32,260 nt of DNA from contig JBNGIQ010007196.1 of assembly GCA_049999765.1 (NCBI GenBank), positions 1 through 32,260 of the forward strand. The letters are read 5' to 3'. The DNA is from Phaeoceros laevis. Lineage: Eukaryota > Anthocerotophyta > Anthocerotopsida > Notothyladales. Below are positions 20,257 to 28,816 of this stretch, in pieces. Every line of letters starts with the position of its first letter. The first letter of the stretch is position 1. The notes beneath the pieces were generated by a model that made no database searches, had not been told where the DNA came from, and saw only the letters and a list, made by a program, of their open reading frames with translations. The position numbers were made by a program, and so were the translations under genes.

Positions 20257-20429
20257 TGTCAGGTTGCCGGAGGATCGATGACGCCGATCAGATGTTGTTG
20301 TGCAACAACTGCAATCAGGGGTATCACCTTTTTTGTTTGCAGCCGGAGTTGAAGCAAGTGCCAGACACTTTGTGGTTCTGCCCTTCATGTGCCAAGCGTG
20401 TTCCTACTGCCAGCATCTCTACTCCTTAA
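20257..20429 (+). pseudogene. PHD finger at the C-terminus of the gypsy-2 polyprotein
   Basis: PHD fingers read histone-tail methylation. The integrase frame enters with PCQV; one base appears lost just after, and in the next frame follow DADQMLLCNNC, YHLFC, and LWFCPSC, ending SISTP at a TAA (20427-20429). The spacing C-x2-C, C-x2-C, H-x2-C, C-x2-C with Trp two residues before the last pair is canonical Cys4-His-Cys3. The finger occupies the place where chromoviruses carry a chromodomain, suggesting a chromatin-targeting role (inference). Confidence 0.88.
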
Positions 20430-20520
20430 GGGGTGTGTGTGTGTGTGTTTGAGGAGGTTAACGGTCCCATGCAGGGTCCCCCCCTTGCCCTTGTTGGGGC
20501 ACCCGCATGCGGGCGGGTAC
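20430..20520 (-). repeat. Beta tail repeat, copy C, immediately after the gypsy-2 stop codon
   Basis: A (GT)n run is followed by TTTGAGGAGGTTAACGGTCC, CAGGGTCCCCCCCTTGCCC and a CACCCGCATGCGGGCGGGTA block. It is inserted directly after the polyprotein stop codon. Confidence 0.8.
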
Positions 20521-20521
20521 A

Positions 20522-20672
20522 ATAGTTTTTAATTTCTTCAGAATTTTGCCGCCGATCAACCCACCTTGCCCGATTCCCAGGGTGAACTAGGGAGACCACT
20601 TTTACACCATTAAGTAGGTGTAAAATGTGTTGTGGTTGGCTTGCAAAAATCTGGGAAGAAATTAAAAACTAT
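20522..20672. mobile_element. 151 bp foldback/MITE-like element
   Basis: ATAGTTTTTAATTTCTTC at 20522-20539 has its exact reverse complement at 20655-20672, and the match continues imperfectly inward to about 30 bases. A second perfect hairpin, TTTTACACC (20600-20608) with GGTGTAAAA (20617-20625), lies within. The flanking dinucleotide CA is the same on both sides. No coding capacity. Confidence 0.75.
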
Positions 20673-21205
20673 CAAAGAAAAGGAAAATGGGGTGAGAAGA
20701 AAATGTGGAAGGTAATATCATATGTCTTGTACCATTTATATACTGACAAATATAAAGACGGTGTTGGATCAAAAGTAGCATGAGCGGGCGAGTAATGACG
20801 GATCATAATGCGAGATGGGAAGCCGAACGGGCTGGGGCTTCGGATGAAAGTGGGAGGTTGCCTGACACGATGTATATGGCAAGCGGCATTTGAATCTGAG
20901 TAAGGTGGCAGTGGTGCGCGGAATGGGTGTCGTTGTCGCTTGAATGAAGGTGTCTACTTAAGCTCTTGGTGGATGTATCTTGCAGTCATGCAATTTCGAG
21001 TGACCTCGTTTTTTGGTTAGCCAGTTGTCGATACTTTGCTCGCATCCACCGGGCTCCAACATTTGGAATTCATGACCACCAGGGAGGTATGAATGATGTA
21101 AAACTATTCTGAGTTGTTTCCGTGCAAACTGGCCGGGGACCAGTTAACTCTGTGGCCCGAGCTGCTTGCAGAATGTGCCAGTACTTTTGTGGGGGTCATG
21201 AGGAC
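20673..21205. other. Region without recognisable gene
   Basis: No frame over about 60 codons with recognisable content except short ones. Part of it (20760-20960) is purine-rich and GC-richer than its surroundings. I see no RNA gene signature. Confidence 0.3.
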
Positions 21206-21566
21206 AACAAAGTATCAACAGACCCTCCTCTGGAGGTGACCAACATTCTGTCCTCCACAGTGGAACAATCATGTGGCAAGCAGAGTATCAGCAAACCCAG
21301 AGTATTAGCAAACCCTCCTGTGGAGGTGAACAACGTTCCCTCCTCCACAGTGGAGTAGTAATGTGGCAAGCAGAGTAGCAGCAAACCCTCCTGTGGAGAT
21401 GAACAACGTTCCCTCCTCCACAGTGGAACAGTCATGTGGCAAGCAGAGCAGCAAACCCTCTTGTGGAGCTGAACAGCGTTCCCTCCTCCACAGTGGAACA
21501 GTCATGTGGCCAGCATAGTATCAGCAAACCCTCCTGTGGAGGTGAACATCGTCCTTCCTCCACAGT
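21206..21566. repeat. Hairpin minisatellite, five units of about 70 bases
   Basis: Each unit reads AGCAGAGTATCAGCAAACCC, then CTCCTGTGGAGGTGAACAAC, a CCTCCTCCACAGTGG block and a TCATGTGGC end. Within most units CTGTGGAGG and CCTCCACAG can pair (9 bp stem, about 15-base loop). The last unit is cut by beta copy D. Confidence 0.9.
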
Positions 21567-21674
21567 TTTAGACTTTCCTATACCCTATAGCCAACGGGTG
21601 CCCGCATATGGGCAAGGGGGGGACCCTCTATGGGACCGTGTCAACCTCCTCAAATAGTCACACACACACACACA
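21567..21674 (+). repeat. Beta tail repeat, copy D, with target-site duplication
   Basis: About 108 bases carry TACCCTATAGCCAACGGGTG, CCCGCATATGGGCAAGG, GACCCTCTATGGGACCGTG and AACCTCCTCAAATAG, then (CA)n. It is flanked by CACAGT at 21561-21566 and 21675-21680, and the right flank continues GGAA as the minisatellite unit does, so the insertion site and boundaries are well defined. Confidence 0.88.
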
Positions 21675-21879
21675 CACAGTGGAAGTGACAGATAGCCAGA
21701 AAGTATGATAGTAGCAATGCAACATAAACGTGATCAATACTGCTGCCTGTTTGTAGGATTGAGCACAAGGAAAGCTGAAATGAAATGACAATGATAGTTT
21801 AGCTTACTGTCAAGATTTGGCGCACATCTTCCAGCTCCTCATATTTTGGTAGGTAGCATGCAACCCGAAGCATGTAGCA

Positions 21880-22560
21880 ATGAACTGGTTGTCCTGTTGT
21901 GGAGAGCTATGTAATCTGTCTCTTGTCTTGAGACGTAGAGCTGCACTGTTTTTCCTGCTGTAGAGTATCAGCACTTATAGGGCTTTGATGAGGCATAATA
22001 TGGTCTGCTACAAAAGCATGGGTTGTCTGAAAAAGCATGGTCTGTGAAATAGCTTGGGTGCATCTTCCAACTGGTCACATTTTGCATACGTATTTATAAT
22101 TATGAGAGAGGTTGAATGCGGCTGCCTTCTTGCTGTAGGCCACCAGCACTTGCACAGGCTTAGGAGGCAAACAGGTAACATGGTCTGCTAAAATGAGGCC
22201 TCCTGCTAGGCTCCCAATACTATGTCACCTTCAAGTAGCCCCCTTTTCACAATTCCTGAATGCAGTTGCCGCCCTGGTGTGTGTGTGTGTTAATATTCGA
22301 AGAGGTTTACACGGTCCCATCAGGGTCCCCCCTTTGCCCATGCTTTGGGCGCCCCCTAGCAACAGGGCACAGCACTGGTGTAGAGCCCAGCACTTGCGCA
22401 AGCTTGGACAGAGCAAACCCATTTATCATGGCCTTCCATATTACTTCAAGTAGTTCTCTCCTACACTCCCTGAGCGTAGCTGCGTACCCTGCTGCAGAGC
22501 ACCCTCACATACCCAGGCTTTGAGTAGGAATGTAACATGGTTTGCTAAAATAAGATGTCT
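21880..22560. repeat. Diverged tandem repeat, at least four units
   Basis: Segments starting near 21956, 22133, 22378 and 22491 share CTGTAG-like starts, CAGCACTT, a GGCTT block and usually ATGGTCTGCTAAAA. Spacing is variable (about 110-180 bases once beta copy E is subtracted). No coding potential is apparent. Confidence 0.55.
22276..22375 (-). repeat. Beta tail repeat, copy E
   Basis: A (GT)n run then TTAATATTCGAAGAGG, TTTACACGGTCCCATCAGGG and GCCCATGCTTTGGGCGCCC. The flanks CTGGTGT on both sides look like a target-site duplication, though it overlaps the GT run. It interrupts a unit of the diverged tandem repeat, which supports it being an insertion. Confidence 0.8.
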
Positions 22561-22572
22561 CAATGCTGGGGG

Positions 22573-23481
22573 GGTAAGAACACACCGTCATTTTTGTCAT
22601 TTCTTTTCTGTGGCCAGCTATAGTGTGAAGGCAGATGACAATCATGTTGTACTACTGACTGCGGTACCAGTATTCTTTTCTAGTGTTGTGTTGCTTTAAA
22701 CCAACGACGGTCTTTGTCGAGACTCTGCTTCCGCCGACGTAGATCGGCACGACAGCTATCACGAGGTGTTGACACACCTCGGACATGAACTAGCTGCCTC
22801 CTACAAGGCAACATGTCTCTTTGTTGATTACAGGTGTGAACAGGTTAATATTCAGCCGTGGACATAAATGCCTAACTATAAAGCCTATGTGAAAGGTTAT
22901 GTAACTAGCATTTTAAGGAACTAGCAATAGATCTAGTTCTTTATTATATAGTTGTAGCCGAGAATCAAGGCTTTTGTGTGACAGGTTGGTGGAGTAGTGG
23001 AGTAGGTGGCATGCTAATCCAATGCACTGTTCATGATGCCCCCTTGTGTGGCCCGAGAGAGAGACTAAGGCCACCGCTGTGGAAGGGGAGAGCAGTCTTT
23101 GCAAGTCTTGTTTCCATACATGTGCTCCTGCCTTCCGCAGCAGCTTGTGCACATTTTCAATTACATGAATTTTGTGTGCAGCAATTTGTCTCATGATTGT
23201 GCAAGGCTCATTTGCTTGTCAATTCTAGCAAGCATTTCTAAGTTTCAGTGGTTTGCTTGTCAATTCTAGCAAGCGTTTCTAAGTTTCAGTGGTTAACGTT
23301 GTAAGAACACACCGTCAATTTCGTCATTTCTTTTCTATGGCCAGTTGTAGTGTGAAGGCAGATGACAATCATGTTGTACTATTGACTGCGGTACCAGTAT
23401 TCTTTTCTAGTGTTGTATTGCTTTAGACCAACGACGATCTTTGTCGAGACTCTACTTTCGCTGACGTAGATCGGCACGACA
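22573..23481. mobile_element. TRIM-like element with 182 bp terminal direct repeats
   Basis: Two 182-base direct repeats (22573-22754 and 23300-23481) begin (T)GTAAGAACACACCGTCA and end GATCGGCACGACA, so the right copy has the TG...CA ends of an LTR. The 545-base interior is the same as R1 at 5714. It lacks gag or pol, which is the definition of a terminal-repeat retrotransposon in miniature. No convincing primer site, polypurine tract or target-site duplication is seen, so an LTR nature is probable but not proven. Confidence 0.65.
22913..23194 (-). CDS. Short ORF of the TRIM-like element (93 aa)
   Basis: Same frame as the 94-codon ORF at 5864-6148, starting MRQIAAHKIHVIENVHKLL and ending LYNKELDLLLVP. 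It differs by a 3-base in-frame deletion and a few substitutions. Unrecognised; no domain seen. If translated, it would run opposite to the plus orientation given to the element here. Confidence 0.3.
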   Translation of the reverse strand: MRQIAAHKIHVIENVHKLLRKAGAHVWKQDLQRLLSPSTAVALVSLSGHTRGHHEQCIGLACHLLHYSTNLSHKSLDSRLQLYNKELDLLLVP

Positions 23482-23508
23482 GAAAGAATCTTTGACTGAA
23501 GCAGACAC

Positions 23509-23961
23509 TCATATGAACCTCCCTCCGGGGTTGCCGGCGTTTGGGGCAAAGCAGAAGAAGCACGAAAAGCTGTAAGCTTTTTCTCGAGGTTTTTTCAACT
23601 GGTGTGCTTCCATACTGCTTTTAAGAGCGACACAACCTTCCTTATCTTGAAGCAGATCCCCAATTTTTGTGCCTAGCCCTTGGGTCCGCCGACACTGAAT
23701 GACCGCCAGAATGACGTTGTTCGCAGTCATAGCATCCATAGCTGTCGATGTAGGATCGTCGTCTTCCTCGGCATCATCATCTTCCATAGTGCTGCCCCAC
23801 ATGGCCTTGGAAATCAAGTCTGTACTTTCACAATCCCCAAGATCGATGAGTGTGACCTGCCGAGCGAACGTGGACCTGGATCTGGCGACAGTGGATGATA
23901 CAGCCGTAGATGAAATCATTGGCCGTTTCCAGATGTTCATCAATGCCGACCAAGAGTTTTC
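23509..23961 (-). pseudogene. Possible coding remnant with acidic segment, strand uncertain
   Basis: A minus-strand frame (24024-23509) contains MEDDDAEEDDDPTSTAMDAM and NNVILAVIQCRRTQG, then KPREKAYSFSCFFC. The plus-strand frame over the same bases contains VDDTAVDEIIGRFQMFINAD, which also looks protein-like. I cannot decide which is real, nor name the product. The start of the minus frame falls in beta copy F and is not genuine. Confidence 0.3.
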
Positions 23962-24024
23962 GGCAAGGGGGGGACCCTTCATGGGACCGTTAACCTCCTC
24001 AAACACACACACACACACACGCAC
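23961..24024 (+). repeat. Beta tail repeat, copy F
   Basis: GGCAAGGGGGGGACCC, ATGGGACCGTTAACCTCC and (AC)n. Directly after the tail, GCACATACTGC and GCAGTATGTATGTG form an inverted repeat with the GT run to 24053. Confidence 0.8.
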
Positions 24025-24118
24025 ATACTGCGTTTGCAGTATGTATGTGTGTGATTTTTAAATTTGTGATTTTCAAATTTGTGTAGACTTTTAGCTTTAC
24101 TTGCATTTTTCTGATTGC

Positions 24119-24541
24119 AGATCGCAATACATACATGGAAACGATTTACTTGGACCTGGTACCGCAGCTGAGTCACCAGAATGGTGATAATTTGCCTCCA
24201 ACTTACTCTATACTGATACTACTCTATACTGGTATTATCTACCATTCTTTATGAAGTATGGTTAACTATGATGAGTTGCCGTTATGTCGATGTTTCTGGA
24301 AACATGGAAATCGAGATGACGGTGCTGTAAGTCGGTTTTGATAGCACGAGAGACATGATGTGCTTAGCTGTTTGCAGAAAAATGTTTTTTTAACTGCCCA
24401 TTCGGACTGAATGACGCCTCTGCAACGCTTCGTTTTCAGCTACCAGTCACAGATGGCCGCACATACAGTGGCCATGTCAATTTGGCTAGCAGTGCCATTC
24501 AAGGCCTCTTATACCAGAATGACGTGCTTGATTCTGTGTAA
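24119..24541 (+). pseudogene. Possible two-exon gene end of unknown function
   Basis: After an acceptor-like CTGATTGCAG, a frame reads RNTYMETIYLDLVPQLSHQN to a donor-like AATG/GTGATAAT at 24182. A second acceptor-like GTTTGCAG (24371-24378) starts a segment EKCFFNCPFGLNDASATLRF continuing to QGLLYQNDVLDSV and a TAA at 24539-24541. The codon phase agrees across the proposed intron. I do not recognise the protein; splice sites are unverified and chance is possible. Confidence 0.25.
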
Positions 24542-27193
24542 TCCCGTTTATGCCAGATAAGCATTGACAGTATTTTTTTATGCCAGAGAACTATGGTCTT
24601 CCTAAACTAGGATGGTTAACATTTATTGCATTACCCGGTGCCCTGCCTATATAAGAACAGCCTTAGAACTCAGTAGACCAAGCGCTCTGTTTCTCCTTGT
24701 GCCATTCCGCAGTCATCCTCCTGTCCCTCCGCCTCCATGACCCTCCATGCTTTCATTCTCGCTCTCAATCCTGCAGTTTCCAACCAAGCCGCCTAGCTCT
24801 CCATATTTTTTGGTCTTCATACATCCTCCTTTGCGTGTTTCTGTCACAACTCGTCTGTGCCTTCAGCTTCCTGGCATACAAGCAATGTCAATGCTTGTGT
24901 TGCAAGGGTTCATTTGACCTGGTTTGAGTGTCCTGGGAGCACACTGAGTGATTACCTTTCCAGCTGCCCGTGTCTCTTAGACATCCACTCATTTTTTGCT
25001 GTTCCAGCTTCCCTCCAGGCTTACTGCCGTCTCGGCCTTTCTCCTACCACATTCCAGCCCTGCAGTAAACAAGTCAAGTATTCAGACCTGCCGCAAACAA
25101 GTGTACAACCACCTGTCCACCAAGAACGAGTTACTGCCGAGTTACCCTTCCTTTTTTGTCCTTGCTGCCAATTATATCCAAGCAAGACGTAGGGCAGGTT
25201 ATACAAGCGGGGCAAGGTGGTCTGGAGCACAGTGGTTGAAGAGAACAGTGCGGCAAGAATGTCCCAACAGCAGGAGGTGGTCAGAATGGTTTTTTGCAAC
25301 ATACTGCGATTTTTTGCTGTGTCCAATGCCCATCGCTTACTATCTTTTGTATGATTGCATTGCTTGCTTACGTGCTATCAAAACCAGTCAGTGTTTGCCA
25401 TCTTGCCAGATTGTTGGCACAGGTCATAGCATAGGTAGAATGGAACTAACATCTCTGTGAGCTATCATACTTTGCACAGATCACGTCAGGGGGAGGGTTT
25501 ACCATACGCGCGTCCAGAAACCCTCCACAAGGATCCCATTTGGTACTGATGAGGAATGGGGGAGACTTGGTTCACCTCCAAGTACCCTACGTGATTCTGG
25601 TAGAATGATGTCGAATGTTGGTTTACATTCTACATCTTGTTGTTGCAAATGTGGTTGTCACTTGGTAGCAGACCTACCAAGTGAGGAGTTGAGTGATTAG
25701 CATTGAACATTTTTTCAAAACAGCTTACTAAGTCAAGTCCTTGTGCTTGTGCTCTTCATGCGCCTGCACAAAGTTCCGAGTTCCATCATGAAGCCTGCCC
25801 AAGTTTACGAGTATCCTGAAACATGAAGTAGCAGCATATTTGAATACGCAAGTAGTTAGGTTACATACCTATTGTCGGAGTAGAGAGTTACAGCTACGTC
25901 TTCTTGAAATATGTTGCATGTCTTGCCACAGACACAAACCCAGACAGGGCCACCAAAAATAACATGCCAGACAGGCAGACAGTATGTAGGAAAGATGCAA
26001 ACCAGTACCAGACGGTGCTAAGGCCAGTTTGGGCAATCAGCTGAGTGAACGTATTCTGTAAAAAACCAAGTCCTGAGAAAAGACCTTTTCTCTACCTGAA
26101 CCGTTGGTGCATCATTGCTGCACTGCTCTGATCAATCACAAGGTCTGCAGTCTCTGATAATGCAAGTACGGGCACTACAAGACGTCTTGATCTGACGACG
26201 CCCTTGCCATAAGTCTCATTCTTGGTCCAAGGCAGGTCCTTATCCAAGGCAATGTCACGGTTATCCTTGTCGTAGGGCATACTGTCAAGGACATACTGTA
26301 TGTATGTATAAAACGCAAACACACACACTCTGTTTTTTTGACGAGTGTGTGTGTGTCAACTATTACTGTGTGTATGTCACGCTCATTAGCAGAATGGATG
26401 GAAATGCTATAGTTGCGATGGTTTGAAAAGAGTACAAGGCAAAAAATGTGCAGCTGATGGTTAATGCATGCCTAACTTGCCTAGTCTACAGATAAGAAGT
26501 TTGGAAAGTTCTACGGGGTAATTCGAGGTTTTACTCAGCTTGCTTCTACACACTTCCTCGGCAGTCGGGATCATAGCATGATGGAAAAATCAGAACAATC
26601 ATGCTAGTATTATTAATATGGCCGGCTGCCAGGGTGACGTGGGAAAACCAGGAGTACTGGAAACGGATTTCAGTATGCAGGGCCGCCATACAGCTGGACT
26701 TGCCTAGGAGCCAGAAAGTCCACATTGCATTGAGTACGCTAACTAATTGTGGTGGGCATTTATGCCAGGACGGCTGCCAAGCCCTCGACACACAAGTGGC
26801 CTATCTCGATTTGCAACCAAAGGACAGATCTGCCCAGTGTCAGCCTCTTTACACAACAGTTTTTTTTTAGCGCCAAAGACTAGTCATGAAAGGTAACATG
26901 CCTATGATCACTGCCAACCTGATATTTCTACCTAAAAGTTATGCTCCATACCAAACATAACTTATTTGTGATAGCAAGAATTTATGAAGTATACAGCTTG
27001 CATCGATCCTACCTGATTGTGTTTTTGCCGCCAAGTCCTAACTCTTGTGACACACAAACTTTCCTCCCTCTAGTTTCTCTCTCCCTCTTTCTCCTTGCCT
27101 CTCTAACTAATCCAGCATTCACAAAACCTTACAAAGCCTTGCAGGTACCCCTTGCCATTTCCAGTCAGCTGTTCTTTCCTCCTCCTCCCTCCT
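24542..27193. other. Region without recognisable gene
   Basis: Only overlapping frames with no known domain. A TATATAAG (24648-24655) is followed by C/T-rich sequence. At 26320-26356 an ACACACACTC run faces GAGTGTGTGTGTGT across a T-rich loop. Confidence 0.3.
24648..24655 (+). promoter_or_regulatory. Possible TATA box
   Basis: TATATAAG within GCCTATATAAGAACAGCC is followed by a pyrimidine-rich stretch resembling the one after 8449. No associated gene is recognised. Confidence 0.2.
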
Positions 27194-27333
27194 TGGCCCT
27201 CGGCCTTCCAGTCTCAACTCCAGCTCCCTGGCCCTCGGCCTTCTTGTCTCAACTCCAGCTCCCTGGCCCTCGGCCTTCCTGTCTCAACTCTGGCTCCCTG
27301 GCCCTCGGCCTTTTGCTCCTTGGCCCTTGGCCA
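27194..27333. repeat. 35-base minisatellite
   Basis: Units start TGGCCCTCGGCCTTCC at 27194, 27229, 27264 and 27299 (exact 35-base period), each with GTCTCAACTC and CAGCTCCC or a variant; the last is incomplete. The period is not a multiple of three, so it is unlikely to be coding. Confidence 0.9.
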
Positions 27334-28790
27334 CATAACTCTTGCAGTCCTACACCCTGTCCCTTGGTCTCCTGATGCTCAAACTTCCCTGGCCATCGAT
27401 GTCATGTGCACTGTGCTCTATCTGAGACCGCCTGTTTCCTGGTATCTGGAATGTTAAGAGTCAGCAATCCTTAGCCCTTGGTTTCACTGGTTTTGAGTCT
27501 CCCCGCGCCCTGATCCTAGATTTTGAGGTCTCCTTGACCCTCGGTTATTGCCACATGTCTCCTTGACCCTCGATTATTGCTACAGCTGTTCATGTCCACT
27601 CCTTAGCCCTTGGACATCCAACCTTCATACGCAGACCTCATTGTTATAAGAGCTTAGAACCTGAACTGCCTGTGCTTTTGAACACCAAGAGTACTGATTT
27701 CCCAGCTCCCATTCATTCTGCCTGGTTTCTAACAAGCGGGTGCGCATCAGACGGCACAGTGTCCACGACCGGCAATCAGGACATCACAGACAGCAACATG
27801 TCCCAACAAGTTTTGATTGTCATATTGGTTTTCCACATCATACCTTGTTCAATTTTCAGATGATTACATGCCTGCTGCTAACAGTTATGTTGATAAGACT
27901 GATTGATAAGCTTGTTGAGTGCTCTACTTGGAATGATGCCTTGTTTGGATTGCTGCCTTGTGAACTAACACATAGATGGGTCTTGCTTGGAGGCGCCATG
28001 AGAGGACAACACAATGGTATCAAATCTGATTAGTACGCATGAATTGATAAATGCTGTCAGAATGCTTTTAGGTTTGTCAAAGCTACTAATCACAAGCAAA
28101 AGCGTTGCGGGACTTGGATCTACCAATATAGCTACCAGAAATCCAAGCGATGATGCTCCTTTGGTACTGAAGAAGGGGGAATGGAGGGTTGTACTCACCC
28201 TACAGCTGCCTGCAATGTTTATACGATCTTTGGAGACGGACTGGTGCTCCCGATCTCCATTTGATTGTTGCTTGTTGATAGCTTTTCTGATAGCTTTTTT
28301 TGAAAGTCTTAGAAGTGCTCTGATGGCTGGCTGTTTTGCCTACACAAACGGTGAGGGAAAGACACATGTTACATATAGTACATGCGGTCTCCTTAAAACC
28401 GTACAGCAATGACAATTTCCAAAGCAATTTGGAAACCTTTCGAGTACATAACTTTAACAACTTCGGATCTGCTAGTTGGACAATGATTCAAATGGTCTGA
28501 AAAGACCTCCTTCTGAACTGTCTATGTTGCCTGCTGCTGGAGAACTTTTGCAGTATGACATTGGTAAGCAAAAGCTTCATTCTGCTGGAGCCCTGCACAC
28601 GTTGGTGTTAGACAAGAAAATGCTTGAAATGAAAGGCTGCTGAGCATACGAGCAAATGTCACACGACATCCAGTCCAGTCAGGCCACACCTCGACCCCGT
28701 TTCTTTTCTTTCATGCCTGCAACTTGTCATTCTGATCAGATTTTATCAAGTCCCTGACAAGGGCAATGAAAACATCCGGTCTCGTCTACC
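27334..28790. other. Region without recognisable gene
   Basis: A 28-base CTCCTTGACCCTCG repeat occurs twice near 27530-27590. The segment 28109-28200 resembles 9003-9090. No domain-bearing frame is seen. It ends in a GTGTGTT / ACACACAC foldback at 28794-28819, next to gypsy-1 gag. Confidence 0.3.
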
Positions 28791-28816
28791 GTATGTGTGT
28801 TACAAAAAAACACACA

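Larger units (their letters stand above)
10125..20429 (+). mobile_element. Gypsy-2: Ty3/gypsy retrotransposon with DNA methyltransferase and PHD finger
   Basis: Domain order on the plus strand is gag (two CCHC knuckles), aspartic protease, C5 cytosine DNA methyltransferase, RT, RNase H, H2C2 zinc-binding domain, integrase and a PHD finger ending at a TAA (20427-20429). No LTRs or primer site could be identified: the 5' side is a minisatellite and the 3' side is occupied by a beta tail repeat and a foldback element. The copy is inactive, with HTG protease, YINY RT, several frameshifts, a 2.3 kb LINE inside gag, further short insertions and a duplicated integrase segment. DNA methyltransferases in charophyte retrotransposons have been reported (family knowledge); the present copy is a decayed member or relative. 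Confidence 0.92.

Noticed and set aside
21206-21566. Repeat array resembling CRISPR
   Set aside because: Units are about 70 bases with no unique spacers between short repeats; the genome is eukaryotic and the array is a minisatellite.
24395-24440. CPFGLNDASATL as an RT MPFGL motif
   Set aside because: No other RT motif precedes or follows it and the frame ends soon after; similarity is probably chance.
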